From Neorhodopirellula pilleata (GTDB lineage: Bacteria; Planctomycetota; Planctomycetia; Pirellulales; Pirellulaceae): a DNA stretch of 64,000 nucleotides. The position numbers were made by a program, and so were the translations under genes. Positions 43,832 to 53,054 of the stretch are shown here, one piece after another. The stretch is from the NCBI RefSeq assembly GCF_007859915.1, contig NZ_SJPM01000005.1, positions 248,001 through 312,000 on the forward strand, given 5' to 3'. Position 1 is the first letter of the stretch, and every line of letters begins with the position of its first letter. Below the pieces are notes generated by a model that had not been told where the DNA came from, did no database searches, and saw nothing but the letters and a program-made list of their open reading frames with translations.

Positions 43832-44381
43832 TGAAAACCCTCCAAAATGCTCACAGCCAGGTGAGGCAACAGAAGAAACACGGGTAAGCTTTAACGGCTG
43901 CGTACTTTGGGCAGACATTGCCCACGAGCACAAAAGGTAGATGGTTGGCCCGCAGTGTCAACGATCCGAGGGGGTCCAAATTTCAATTTTTCCTTTATTT
44001 TTGTGGGTGTTGTCAGGTCGACTTCACATCAGCCACATCCTTGATGGGGGATCGCTCACAATGATTCGCGAGCACCCAGCGTAAAAATTTTTTTGACTCT
44101 GTTTCTCGCGGCGGTTTGATACCGATCCGATGGCAATGGAATCGACGAAGGGCCAACATTGCGACCTTGCGGTGCGGCTCAGGAGGCGATGACGGCATTG
44201 CCTCGGCCGGCTCGATATTGTGTGCGGCACTGACGCATTTCTGTCGATGAAAACAGCCGGCGCAATTTGAATGGAGTGCTTGAAAACGGTTATGAATCTG
44301 TAACCATAACAAAAAATGCGTCGGTGAATCGCAGGTTTCGCGATGCAGAAATTGTCTTCCTGAGGTGGGGGAATCTTAGCT
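43832..44381. other. Divergent intergenic region (550 bp)
   Basis: This region separates the minus-strand YTV gene from the plus-strand PAS-GAF-receiver gene. It holds the YTV ribosome site and should hold promoters for both. No reliable gene was seen; short open frames on either strand lack protein-like composition. Confidence 0.55.
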
Positions 44382-46175
44382 GTGTCAAGACTGATCTGGG
44401 TAGGCGACGCCGCCGACTTTGCTCCCCCGGCTTCGCCCGACATGAGCCTCGGGGAATCTCCGAGCGAGGTACGCTATGGTGCTCCGCCGGAAAACGCACC
44501 GTCTCAAGACACCCACCGAGGTGAGGTGATTGAGTGGATTCACGTCGAATCGGTGGAAAAAGCCTTTCCGATGCTCGAGGAGGACGGTATCGACGGAATC
44601 TGGCTGAGCCGATCGGCGTTGCCCCAAGTCTCCGAGATTCGTGGCATTGTGCAGAGCGGGATCATGTTGCGAGACATGCCCGAAGGCGTTGCCTTGGTCG
44701 ATTCCGACCTGCGGATAATCTGGGCCAACCGGAGGTTACTTCAATGGGCGCAGCGCGAAGAGGGCGTGCCGTTGGGCATGACGTTTTACGAACTGTTGCA
44801 TAATCCGGAAATCATGGGTCCCGATTTTTGCCCTTTTCATACGTCGCTGGCGACCGGCGACCAAAGCCAATCGACGCTTCATAGTGAGAACAATCGATAC
44901 TTCAAGGTGCACGCCGCGCCGATCCAATCACAGGACATTTCGCGGCAGCTCATCGTTACGGTCAGCGACATTACCGAAGAGATTCTTCAAGAACAAAAGC
45001 TGGCGGCGATCCATCAAGCCGGTCGTGAACTGGCCGATTTGCGACCCAACGAAATTTTCATGATGGAGGTGGACGAGCGGATCGATCTGCTCAAGGACAA
45101 CATCCAACATTACCTCCGCGACTTGTTGAGTTTCGACGTGATCGAGATTCGCGTGCTCGAGCAGACGACGGGAAATCTCCTCCCGTTGCTCAGCGTCGGC
45201 ATCGACGAGGAGGCATCTGACCGGCGGCTACTTGCACGGATGCACGAGAACGGGATCACCGGTTACGTTGCGGCATCTGGTTTAAGTTACATTTGTCACG
45301 ACGTCCTGAACGACCCGCTGTTCATTCCCGGTGTGGCGAATGCTCGCAGTTCACTCACTGTGCCGTTGATCTTGCACGATCAAGTGCTGGGTACGATCAA
45401 CGTGGAAAGTCCCGAGGTGTCGGCGTTCTCAGATAGTGATTTGCAATTCCTTGAGATCTTTGCACGTGACGTCGCTTTCGCCCTGAACACGCTCGAACTG
45501 CTTGTCGCGCAGAAAGCGAATACGGCACAACAGAGCTGCGATGCGATCCACAGCGCCGTCGCGATGCCGGTCGACGCGATCCTCAACGATGCGGTCCATG
45601 TGATGGAAGGTTACATCGGGCATAGCCCCGAGGTGATGGATCGATTGGGGCGGATTCTGCAAAATTCGCGCGACATCAAACGAACGATCCAGCAAATCGG
45701 TGAGAAGATGACGCCGCTCGAAGCGGTTCCGGCCGACGAGAAGTCTCAGCAGCACGGGATGCTTCGAGGAAAGCGAATCTTGGTGGTCGACGAAGACGAC
45801 CAGGTCCGCGAAGACGCGCACCGTTTACTCGAGCGTTACGGTTGCATTGTCGAAACGGCTCACGAGGGCGACGAGGCCGTGTTGATGGTACGACGTAGCG
45901 GCGGCGAGGATTCGTACGACGCGATCATCAGTGACATTCGTTTACCCGATTACAGCGGTTACCAGTTGATGCTCCGTCTTGAGAAGGTGATGGATCATGT
46001 GCCGATGATCCTGATGACGGGCTTCGGTTACGATCCAGGCCACTCGATCGTTAAAGCAAAGCAGAACGGCTTGCATCCCAAGGCGGTCTTGTTCAAGCCA
46101 TTTCGGCTCGATCAGTTGATCGACGTTTTGAAAACAGTCCTCGAAGCCAATCCATCTTCGGTGCCACCGGCGTAA
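44382..46175 (+). CDS. PAS-GAF-receiver signalling protein without a complete kinase domain
   Basis: The 597-residue cytosolic protein starts at GTG. Domains: an N-terminal receiver-like or linker segment (RLIWVGDAADF...), a PAS domain (about 105-210, GVALVDSDLRIIWANRRLLQ), a GAF domain (about 220-370, DLLSFDVIEIRVLEQTTGNL), a helical dimerisation-like segment (375-450) with no clear H-box or ATPase domain, and a receiver domain (about 463-590, RILVVDEDDQVRED, phospho-acceptor Asp in IISDIRLPDYSG, Lys in FKPFRLDQL). It resembles the sensory and receiver parts of a hybrid histidine kinase. The partner kinase or output is not adjacent. Confidence 0.85.
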   Translation: MSRLIWVGDAADFAPPASPDMSLGESPSEVRYGAPPENAPSQDTHRGEVIEWIHVESVEKAFPMLEEDGIDGIWLSRSALPQVSEIRGIVQSGIMLRDMPEGVALVDSDLRIIWANRRLLQWAQREEGVPLGMTFYELLHNPEIMGPDFCPFHTSLATGDQSQSTLHSENNRYFKVHAAPIQSQDISRQLIVTVSDITEEILQEQKLAAIHQAGRELADLRPNEIFMMEVDERIDLLKDNIQHYLRDLLSFDVIEIRVLEQTTGNLLPLLSVGIDEEASDRRLLARMHENGITGYVAASGLSYICHDVLNDPLFIPGVANARSSLTVPLILHDQVLGTINVESPEVSAFSDSDLQFLEIFARDVAFALNTLELLVAQKANTAQQSCDAIHSAVAMPVDAILNDAVHVMEGYIGHSPEVMDRLGRILQNSRDIKRTIQQIGEKMTPLEAVPADEKSQQHGMLRGKRILVVDEDDQVREDAHRLLERYGCIVETAHEGDEAVLMVRRSGGEDSYDAIISDIRLPDYSGYQLMLRLEKVMDHVPMILMTGFGYDPGHSIVKAKQNGLHPKAVLFKPFRLDQLIDVLKTVLEANPSSVPPA

Positions 46176-46190
46176 TTTGCCGGTGGCACC
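46160..46190 (+). terminator. 12-bp perfect hairpin with the stop codon in its loop
   Basis: GGTGCCACCGGC (46160-46171) and GCCGGTGGCACC (46179-46190) pair perfectly around the 7-base loop GTAATTT. The TAA stop of the PAS-GAF-receiver gene lies in this loop. No T-run follows, so a terminator function is only a guess; it could also be a repeat-derived hairpin. Confidence 0.55.
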
Positions 46191-46341
46191 ACAAACGCCG
46201 CCAGGCGTTGAATCGGCCTCAAGTAGGCTCGATGGATGAGTCTCCGCGACGAAAACTTGGCAATTGCTGTTCCTGCTTCTTCAAAGTCTAGTTTGAGGGT
46301 GGGCCGAACTCGCCAGCGTCGGGCGTCGAGCAATACCCGCC

Positions 46342-46469
46342 GCTAGCGGAGTGTTGATTTAGTCTTCATCGAAACCCGAAGCGTGAGCGAGGGATACATA
46401 CAAAGGACTTAATGGCGATGAATCCCTCGCTCACGCTTCGGGTTACGATTAAATCAACACGGCGCTAGC
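46342..46469. repeat. Palindromic element, inner unit
   Basis: GCTAGCGGAGTGTTGATTTA begins the unit. The core hairpin is AACCCGAAGCGTGAGCGAGG with its complement. It ends AAATCAACACGGCGCTAGC. A CTAGTTTGAGGGT stretch at about 46288 may be a decayed outer end. The unit lies between two convergent genes in a 374-base gene-free region. Confidence 0.9.
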
Positions 46470-46549
46470 GTCGGGTGTCGAGCAATACCCGCAGCGAATC
46501 GCTCACCGCCGCTTCCTGCCGGGTCTCCGCTATCGCTACGACCAGCCTA

Positions 46550-47728
46550 CTAGGTTGCTTCGGACAAACTGTTGGGAGTTAAACCTAACTCGGCCAGCCA
46601 ACGTCTGCCTTTAGGGGGAACACGGCCGTCGTTTTTCTTCTCTCGCTGGAGTTCTTCGAGTCGTTCTTCGAGCTCTTGTGTGCGTTTGGCGAGTTCTTGA
46701 CGCTCGCGTGACAACTTGGCTCGTTCCAACGAAGCTTCAATTTCCGTTTGGCGGAACTTGTCTTCCCAGTCGTCCTTGAGCTGTTGCAAGCGGGCTCGTT
46801 CTTCGATGACCAAAGGATCGGCATCGATCAAGCCGGCGATCGCAGCGGCTCCGATCGCAATCCCGCTATTGCGAGTCTCCGACTGCCAAGTACTCGATTG
46901 GTTTTCGAGCAGATTCTTCAGGTCACGAATTTCTTGATCACGACGGCGGATAATTTCTTCCATCTCGCTAACGCGTCGGGAGAGCGATTCGACGAATTCC
47001 AACGGCGTGGGTTCGGTTCCGAATTCGTCTGGATTCTCCGGCTCATCGCTGGAGTGCGATCGTGCGCACGCTTTGGTGCGGTCGGACAGCGAGTTGATGA
47101 AGGAATCGGCGTCAAAGGAATCGGTTTCCATTTGCGCCATGATCATTGCTTTGCGATCCTCCCATGACAACGATTCATCCACCCCGATCTTGGATTGAAT
47201 GGTTTGGCTGGCACTCGCTCGGGCGAGCTGAGCAGTCAAAGTTTCATTGTCGTGACGGAGGTCTTCGTTGCTCCTCCACGCTTCCTCGAGTTCGCTCCGG
47301 AGCAAGCGTAATTCTTCGACGTCAGCGATCGAGATTTCGCCTTGTGTCGACAAATCGACTTGTTCAAGGGAGAAGTGATCAAGCCGGTCGTCGAGTCGAT
47401 CAAACCGATGGAGCAACTCCTCGAGCCGTTGGATGACTTCGGCAGATCCAGCGTCGCTCTCGGCCGAGGTGCCCGTCTCGGTGTGGTCGCTGTCCGTTGT
47501 CACCGAATCGATTGAGTCGGCGGTGCGGCAAATATCAGCCGGGCTGTCTGCGTTCGTTATTCCGCTTAAGCTCGCCGGGCTGGGGGTAGCCGATGCCTTT
47601 CGTATCGATCGTGATTTGCGGTGAGAGCGGGGCATACCGTGAGTCAGACGTTCAAGTGAGAAGGCTTCGCCACCCGTCGCGGGGTTGGTTCTGTCGCGAT
47701 CACTGGACGTCGTGCTATACTCCGCCAA
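46550..47728 (-). CDS. Coiled-coil protein of unknown function (392 aa)
   Basis: I do not recognise a named family. The N-terminal third is Ser/Thr-rich and probably disordered. Long coiled coils follow at about 95-175 (EVIQRLEELLHRFDRLDDRL), 255-285 (RVSEMEEIIRRRDQEIRDLK) and 310-370 (ERARLQQLKDDWEDKFRQTE). A small GIAIGAAAIAGLI segment is too short and isolated for a sure membrane helix. The very C-terminus (RRWLAELGL) may be a conserved docking motif; this is inference. The gene is divergent from the xseB operon with about 100 bases between. Confidence 0.75.
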   Translation of the reverse strand: MAEYSTTSSDRDRTNPATGGEAFSLERLTHGMPRSHRKSRSIRKASATPSPASLSGITNADSPADICRTADSIDSVTTDSDHTETGTSAESDAGSAEVIQRLEELLHRFDRLDDRLDHFSLEQVDLSTQGEISIADVEELRLLRSELEEAWRSNEDLRHDNETLTAQLARASASQTIQSKIGVDESLSWEDRKAMIMAQMETDSFDADSFINSLSDRTKACARSHSSDEPENPDEFGTEPTPLEFVESLSRRVSEMEEIIRRRDQEIRDLKNLLENQSSTWQSETRNSGIAIGAAAIAGLIDADPLVIEERARLQQLKDDWEDKFRQTEIEASLERAKLSRERQELAKRTQELEERLEELQREKKNDGRVPPKGRRWLAELGLTPNSLSEAT

Positions 47729-47828
47729 GGATCGTCAGTCTCTTCAAACGTAGGTCACGAATCGATCCGGAGCAAATAAGACACGCAAATAAGACACGCA
47801 AATAAGACACATCGACGAGTCTGATTGA

Positions 47829-48140
47829 TTGGCTAAAAAGAAAACCAACGCATCCGCGAACGACGACGTTCTTGACGCCAACAACGCTCAGGAAAGCGAT
47901 GCTCCGATTATCGACGTCCCGGTTGATTTCGAAACTGCCTTGGGCGAGATCGAAAAAATCGTCCGTGCCCTCGAAAGTGGGGAACTGAGCTTGGACGCTT
48001 CGCTCAAACAGTACGAATCGGCGGTCGCGAAGATGCGGCAGTGCTATCGGCTGCTCGAAATCGCCGAACGCAAGATCAGTGTATTGGCCGGATTCGATGC
48101 CGAGGGCAATCCCGTCACCGAGCCGCTGGAAGAACGATGA
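47829..48140 (+). CDS. xseB: Exodeoxyribonuclease VII small subunit
   Basis: XseB joins XseA to degrade single-stranded DNA into oligonucleotides. The 103-residue frame starts at TTG and contains the family core: FETALGEIEKIVRALESGEL, SLDASLKQYESAVAKMRQCY. It begins an operon in which each gene overlaps the next by 4 bases: xseB-ispA-dxs-nadK. xseA is not in the window. The xseB-ispA-dxs order is common across bacteria. Confidence 0.93.
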   Translation: MAKKKTNASANDDVLDANNAQESDAPIIDVPVDFETALGEIEKIVRALESGELSLDASLKQYESAVAKMRQCYRLLEIAERKISVLAGFDAEGNPVTEPLEER

Positions 48141-49114
48141 GCCTCGTGATCGACTCACAACTCGCCCCGTTTCGGGCTTCGATCGAGGAATCTCTCGCCA
48201 AGGCATGTCAATTCGCCGACGGATGCCCGCCCCGATTGGCCGACGCGATCCGTTACTCGGTTTTGGCACCGGGAAAACGGCTACGCCCTGCGCTCGTGAT
48301 GATGGCCGCTGAGGCCTGCGGCGGTTCGATCGACGACGCCCGTCCGGCCGCTGTTGCCGTCGAAATGATTCACGCGTATTCGTTGATCCATGACGATCTG
48401 CCCGCGATGGACGACGATGATCTACGTCGCGGACGGCCGACGACACATATCCAGTTCGGCGAAGCCACCGCGATCTTGGCCGGCGATGCCTTGCAAGCTG
48501 AAGCATTCGGCCATTTAGTCCGAAACGTTTCCGATCCGGCGACAGCGGCCCGTTTGATCGGGGAACTCGCCACAGCGGCGGGTGCCTGTGGTCTGGTGGG
48601 TGGACAAGAAGACGATCTTGCGGCTGAAAAAATCGGCATCGAAGACTTCGAGTCCCCCCGTTCGGCGAGATTGCATCTAGAATCGATCCATCGTCGAAAA
48701 ACTGGGGCACTGTTTGTCGCTTGCGTTCGAATGGGCGCAATTTCAGCGAATGCCGGTGCCGAAGTGATCAAAGACTTAGGCCGCTTCGCGGAATTGTTCG
48801 GGTTGGCGTTCCAGATTACCGATGATGTACTTGATTTCACCGCCACCGATGAGCAACTTGGTAAGCGGACTCAGAAAGACGCCGGGCGTGGAAAATTGAC
48901 ATTCCCTCACTTAATGGCGGCGGAGCAATCCGCGTTGAGCCAAACGTCGGCTAACCCGGCAACGAGCGAGGTCGATTTTCGTGCCGGTATCGAATTCGCA
49001 CGGGCGCACGCGGCGTCGCTGATCCGCAACGCGCACGATTCCCTGAAGTTGCTAGGGGCATCGGCCGAACGGTTGCATATAATGGCGGATTACATTTTGG
49101 AGCGAACCTCATGA
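48137..49114 (+). CDS. ispA: Polyprenyl (farnesyl/geranylgeranyl) diphosphate synthase
   Basis: The enzyme condenses isopentenyl and allylic diphosphates. The ATG at 48137 overlaps the xseB stop (ATGA), giving 325 residues; the open frame begins earlier. Both Asp-rich motifs are seen: HDDLPAMDDDDLRRG (first, about 85-99) and QITDDVLDFTATDEQLGK (second, about 230). KRLRPAL near the N-terminus binds IPP. The residue before the first motif and the length fit an FPP or GGPP synthase; product length cannot be decided by eye. It feeds from DXS, encoded next. Confidence 0.92.
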   Translation: MSLVIDSQLAPFRASIEESLAKACQFADGCPPRLADAIRYSVLAPGKRLRPALVMMAAEACGGSIDDARPAAVAVEMIHAYSLIHDDLPAMDDDDLRRGRPTTHIQFGEATAILAGDALQAEAFGHLVRNVSDPATAARLIGELATAAGACGLVGGQEDDLAAEKIGIEDFESPRSARLHLESIHRRKTGALFVACVRMGAISANAGAEVIKDLGRFAELFGLAFQITDDVLDFTATDEQLGKRTQKDAGRGKLTFPHLMAAEQSALSQTSANPATSEVDFRAGIEFARAHAASLIRNAHDSLKLLGASAERLHIMADYILERTS

Positions 49115-51024
49115 GCCACCCCATCGAACCGACACCGCGACACCCGTTGCTAGCCAGCCTCAGCGATGCCCGCGAGCTTTCGGCGATGTCAGCGGAAACG
49201 CTGGCGGACGTGGCCGTTGAAATTCGCGACGTGTTGTGCAACCTATTGGCGACTCGAACGGCCCACTTCGCGTCGAACCTTGGCGTCGTCGAGCTTTGCT
49301 TGGCCTTGCACGCGGAATTTGATTTCCTGACCGATCGTTTGATTTGGGACACCGGCCACCAGATTTATCCGCACAAACTGATCACCGGACGCTACTCTCA
49401 GTTCGAAAGTATCCGGACCCGGGGCGGCTTGATGGGCTACCCCAATCCGCACGAGAGCGACTACGACCTGTTCATGACCGGGCATGCCGGCAGCAGCGTC
49501 AGCACGGCGGTCGGTTTACGCAGCGGTGATATTCTGCGTGATCAACGCGAGCGACGAACCGTTGCGGTTATCGGCGACGGTGCGTTTCCCAGCGGGATCG
49601 TGTTCGAGGCGCTCAACAACGCCGGCGAGCTCGGCCAAGACATGACCATCGTGCTCAACGATAACAAAATGTCGATCTGCCATCGCACCGGTGCCGTGGC
49701 GAGTTATCTCGATCGCTTGCGCAACAACCCTTTCTACACGGGGCTCAAGACCGAGGTCGTGCGATTGCTCGATCATGTGCCGATGTTTGGTGATCCGGCC
49801 GAGCGGCTATTGGCGCAGATGAAAGAAGGCGTCAAAGCCGGACTCCTTGGCGGAATGCTGTTCGAGGAACTCGACATTCGATACATCGGCCCGATCGACG
49901 GACACAATATCCCGTTGCTTCGCAAATACCTGCAATTATGCAAGGAGACTTCCGGACCGGTGCTTTTGCATGTCGTGACCGAGAAAGGGCACGGCTATAA
50001 ACCGGCCGCCGAAGATCCGGTCTTCTTCCACACGCCGCCGGCGTTCGAGGACCGCGGCGGCACGCCGGTGACCCGTCGCAGTGAAGGACGCCCGCCCTAC
50101 ACGACTCACGCCCGCGATGCGATCGGCGAAGCAATGAAGTCGGACCCGCGGGTGACCGTCATCACGGCCGCGATGTGCCAAGGCAATAAGCTCGAGCCGG
50201 TCCGAGAAAAGTTCCCGGACCGCTTCTTTGACGTCGGGATCTGCGAGTCGCACGCGGTCGCATTCGCGGCCGGTCAGTGCAAGACCGGCATGCGGCCGAT
50301 CGTCGATATCTACAGCACATTTTTGCAGCGAAGTTACGATCAGATTTTCCAAGAAGTATCGCTTCAGGACTTGCCGGTCGTCTTCATGATGGATCGCGCC
50401 GGTTTGACCGGCCCTGACGGCCCGACGCACCACGGTGTTTATGACATCGGCTACATGCGTTTGTTCCCGAACTTGGCGTTGATGGCCCCGGGTTATGCGG
50501 CCGAACTGCCGTTGATGCTGCAGGCCGCGTTGGCTCATCTGCACCCGACCGGAATCCGTTATCCGAAAGCCTCCGCGCTCGAACTCAAACACGTGCCGGC
50601 ACCGATCGAGATCGGCAAATCGGAGTGGATTCGTCACGGCGAGGACGGCACGATCGTGGCCTACGGAGCGATGCTAGAACAGGCAATCGCCGCAGCCGAA
50701 AAGCTCGACGGTGAACTGAGCGTGGGCGTTGTCAATGCAAGGTTCGTCAAACCGATCGACCATGACATGGTTCGCCACTCACTCGAAGGCGGCAAGTTCG
50801 TTGTCACATTGGAAGAAGGAACGATCGTCGGCGGATTCGGCTCCGCGTTCCTGGAATCGGCAGTGGACCAAGGTCTGGATACCCGCTTGATTCGGCGCCT
50901 GGCCCTTCCGGACGAATTCATCGAACACGGCGACCGCACCGACCTTTTATCGGATCAGCATTTATCGGCCGACGGCATTGTCGGCGTTTGTCGTCAGTCG
51001 GCGGCTCGAGTCAGCGTCGGATGA
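49111..51024 (+). CDS. dxs: 1-deoxy-D-xylulose-5-phosphate synthase
   Basis: DXS condenses pyruvate and glyceraldehyde 3-phosphate with thiamine diphosphate, the first step of the MEP isoprenoid pathway. The 637-residue length is typical. Seen: SNLGVVELCLALHAEFDF, WDTGHQIYPHKLITGR, AVIGDGAFPSG (TPP-binding GDG), the middle domain EKGHGYKPAAEDPVFFH and MDRAGLTGPDGPTHHGVYDI, and the C-terminal EEGTIVGGFGSAFLE. It overlaps both ispA and nadK by 4 bases, so isoprenoid precursor supply and prenyl elongation are translated together. Confidence 0.96.
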   Translation: MSHPIEPTPRHPLLASLSDARELSAMSAETLADVAVEIRDVLCNLLATRTAHFASNLGVVELCLALHAEFDFLTDRLIWDTGHQIYPHKLITGRYSQFESIRTRGGLMGYPNPHESDYDLFMTGHAGSSVSTAVGLRSGDILRDQRERRTVAVIGDGAFPSGIVFEALNNAGELGQDMTIVLNDNKMSICHRTGAVASYLDRLRNNPFYTGLKTEVVRLLDHVPMFGDPAERLLAQMKEGVKAGLLGGMLFEELDIRYIGPIDGHNIPLLRKYLQLCKETSGPVLLHVVTEKGHGYKPAAEDPVFFHTPPAFEDRGGTPVTRRSEGRPPYTTHARDAIGEAMKSDPRVTVITAAMCQGNKLEPVREKFPDRFFDVGICESHAVAFAAGQCKTGMRPIVDIYSTFLQRSYDQIFQEVSLQDLPVVFMMDRAGLTGPDGPTHHGVYDIGYMRLFPNLALMAPGYAAELPLMLQAALAHLHPTGIRYPKASALELKHVPAPIEIGKSEWIRHGEDGTIVAYGAMLEQAIAAAEKLDGELSVGVVNARFVKPIDHDMVRHSLEGGKFVVTLEEGTIVGGFGSAFLESAVDQGLDTRLIRRLALPDEFIEHGDRTDLLSDQHLSADGIVGVCRQSAARVSVG

Positions 51025-51920
51025 CCGGCAAAGCGAACTCGGGAGAGGGCCCCGACTTGAGTTGGTGTGAATGCGGACGCCCGCCTCGCATACTCGTGAT
51101 CGGGACTCCTGAACGGCAACGGGTTCAATCCGCGTGGAAACGTTTGCGTCCGGTCGTGCTGGCTCATTCAACACTGGTCGCCGAAGATTTCAACTTCACT
51201 TATCAATTTGTCGGTGATGATGCTGACCTAGTCATCGTGCTCGGAGGCGATGGTTCCATCCTTCAATCGGCACGGCAAATGGGCGCTCACCAAGTTCCGG
51301 TGCTGGGTGTCAACTGCGGCCGTCTGGGGTTCTTGGCCGCGTTGTCGCCCGAAGACTTCTTGGATGCTTGGCCCAAGGTGTGTGGTGGGGATTTTCGGGT
51401 CGTCGACCATTTAATGCTGCAAGTCGAGATCGTTCGTGGCGACAAGGTCGTGGCCGAACAGTTGGCACTCAACGAAGCCGCCGTTTTGGGCGGACCGCCG
51501 TTTAGCATCCTCGACATCGACTTGTATGCCGACGGTGACTTAGCGACGCAGTATCGTTGCGACGGATTGATTATCTCGACACCGGTCGGTTCGACCGCGC
51601 ACAACCTGTCGGCCGGCGGCCCGATCGTTCGACGCCATTTGCAAGCGATCGTGATCTCGCCGATCAGTCCCCATACGCTGACGTACCGCCCGCTGGTCGA
51701 TTCCGCCGATACGCTGATCGAACTCGCCGTGACGGAACCCAATCCGAGTACGAGCATTGTGGTCGACGGCCGAATTCTCGGCTCACTCAAACCTGGCGAT
51801 CGAGTGCGTGTGCAACGTGCTCCGGTCTCGTTCCGGATGATGCGGGTGCCCGGCCAAAACGACTATCGCACCCTGCGTGAAAAATTGGGCTGGGGTGGTT
51901 CGCTGGAGTTGCGACGGTAA
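51021..51920 (+). CDS. nadK: NAD kinase
   Basis: NadK phosphorylates NAD to NADP. Key motifs: LGGDGSILQSAR (GGDG), GVNCGRLGFLA, NEAAVLGGPPF (NE/D) and STPVGSTAHNLSAGGPIV. The open frame begins at 50988, but the ATG at 51021 overlaps the dxs stop and is preferred (299 aa). The N-terminus has WCECGRPPRI before the first strand, perhaps a small metal-binding knuckle. Co-transcription with dxs makes sense because the MEP pathway uses NADPH; this link is inference. Confidence 0.94.
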   Translation: MTGKANSGEGPDLSWCECGRPPRILVIGTPERQRVQSAWKRLRPVVLAHSTLVAEDFNFTYQFVGDDADLVIVLGGDGSILQSARQMGAHQVPVLGVNCGRLGFLAALSPEDFLDAWPKVCGGDFRVVDHLMLQVEIVRGDKVVAEQLALNEAAVLGGPPFSILDIDLYADGDLATQYRCDGLIISTPVGSTAHNLSAGGPIVRRHLQAIVISPISPHTLTYRPLVDSADTLIELAVTEPNPSTSIVVDGRILGSLKPGDRVRVQRAPVSFRMMRVPGQNDYRTLREKLGWGGSLELRR

Positions 51921-52587
51921 AAAGTTGACCGATAAAGCTTTGATCGAGATCGTTTGGCAATCCCGAATCGCCATCGCGGTTGATAAACCAGCTGGCCTGC
52001 CAACGACGGCGGCACCCGGCATTGAAAGCGTCGAGACACGTTTGGCGAAGCAGTTGCCGGATCTGGGTTATCTCACGGCGGTGCATCGCTTGGATCGCGA
52101 CGTCGGCGGCATTCTGTTGCTGGCCAAGACCAAGAAAGCCGCACGTCTGTTATCGGAGCAATTTGCCGCTCGCAAAGTTCGCAAGACGTACTTGGCGTGG
52201 GTTGACGGCGAAGCGATCTTCAACAACGACGTCTGGGTCGACTACGTTCGCAAGCTACCCGATCAAGCTAAAGGGGAAATTTGCAGCGAGGTCAATGATG
52301 GTGCCAAACGCGCCGAGACGCACGTGCGTTCGATTCGATACGACCGTGAGAGAAACTGCACGCTCTTGGAGCTGTGTCCTCTAACCGGTCGGATGCACCA
52401 ACTTCGGCTACAGACCGCAGGCCGCCGTCATCCGATTCGCCATGATCCCATTTATGGACCGGCTTCTCTGGAACCGGCAGCTCCGCGCGATGGTCTCATT
52501 TGCTTAACGGCTCATCGACTTGAGTTCCGAGATCCGGGAAACGGACAGGTAATCAAGATCGCGACGACACCTGAGGGCTATCAGTAA
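51877..52587 (+). CDS. RluA-family pseudouridine synthase
   Basis: The enzyme converts uridines in rRNA or tRNA to pseudouridine. The catalytic motif HRLDRDVGG, with its Asp, is present, as are IAVDKPAGLPTT, VRKTYLAWVDG and LTGRMHQLRLQTAG. The ATG at 51877 overlaps nadK by 44 bases; a TTG at 51925 (KKLTDKALIEIV) would avoid this and lose nothing conserved. No S4 domain is visible at the N-terminus. Target site is unknown, so no specific gene symbol is given. It is the last gene of the xseB-ispA-dxs-nadK operon. Confidence 0.88.
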   Translation: MKNWAGVVRWSCDGKKLTDKALIEIVWQSRIAIAVDKPAGLPTTAAPGIESVETRLAKQLPDLGYLTAVHRLDRDVGGILLLAKTKKAARLLSEQFAARKVRKTYLAWVDGEAIFNNDVWVDYVRKLPDQAKGEICSEVNDGAKRAETHVRSIRYDRERNCTLLELCPLTGRMHQLRLQTAGRRHPIRHDPIYGPASLEPAAPRDGLICLTAHRLEFRDPGNGQVIKIATTPEGYQ

Positions 52588-52782
52588 CCGGAGTCGCAAG
52601 ACTTGGGAATCCAATCGAAAACCATCTGAACTGTTGTGAGTCCAGCTACCCAACTAATCTGAACACCGCTCAAAAGGCAATCACATCAACGATCGCCGCG
52701 TTCGGTGTGTTTGAACGCAATGGATACAAGCCCGACGCGCGAGCTCTGAAGTTGTGCTTTTGCCTGTGGCATTGGTTTTTCG

Positions 52783-52950
52783 TAACCCGCTGCGTAAGCG
52801 AGGGATGAGTCGGTAACAATGATCCCTCGCTCACGCAGCGGGTTACAAAAAAACGCAGTCTTCAAAATGCGAAAGCGAGGGATGGGTCGGTAACAATGAT
52901 CCCTCGCTCACGCTTCGGGTTACGATTAAATCAACACGCAGTTGCGCGTC
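52783..52950. repeat. Two core hairpins of the palindromic family
   Basis: GTAACCCGCTGCGTAAGCGA and its complement (52783-52847) form one hairpin with GGGATGAGTCGGTAACAATGA in the middle. A second, with CGCTCACGCTTCGGGTTACG (to about 52926), follows at 52868, and AAATCAACACGCAGTTGCG closes the set. The outer ends are missing. The rest of 52588-53054 has no credible gene. Confidence 0.8.
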
Positions 52951-52982
52951 GGGCTTGTCTGTTTGCGGTGTAGCCGCCTTAC

Positions 52983-53019
52983 GAAAAAAGCACCGACCCG
53001 CGCGTGCGAATCGGTGCTT
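52983..53019 (-). terminator. Rho-independent terminator of rpsA
   Basis: On the minus strand AAGCACCGA and TCGGTGCTT form a 9-bp stem around TTCGCACGCGCGGG, followed by TTTTTCG. It starts 36 bases after the rpsA stop and points the same way. Confidence 0.9.
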
Positions 53020-53054
53020 CAATGCGTTTTCAAGAAAACGAAGTCTGCTTGAGA

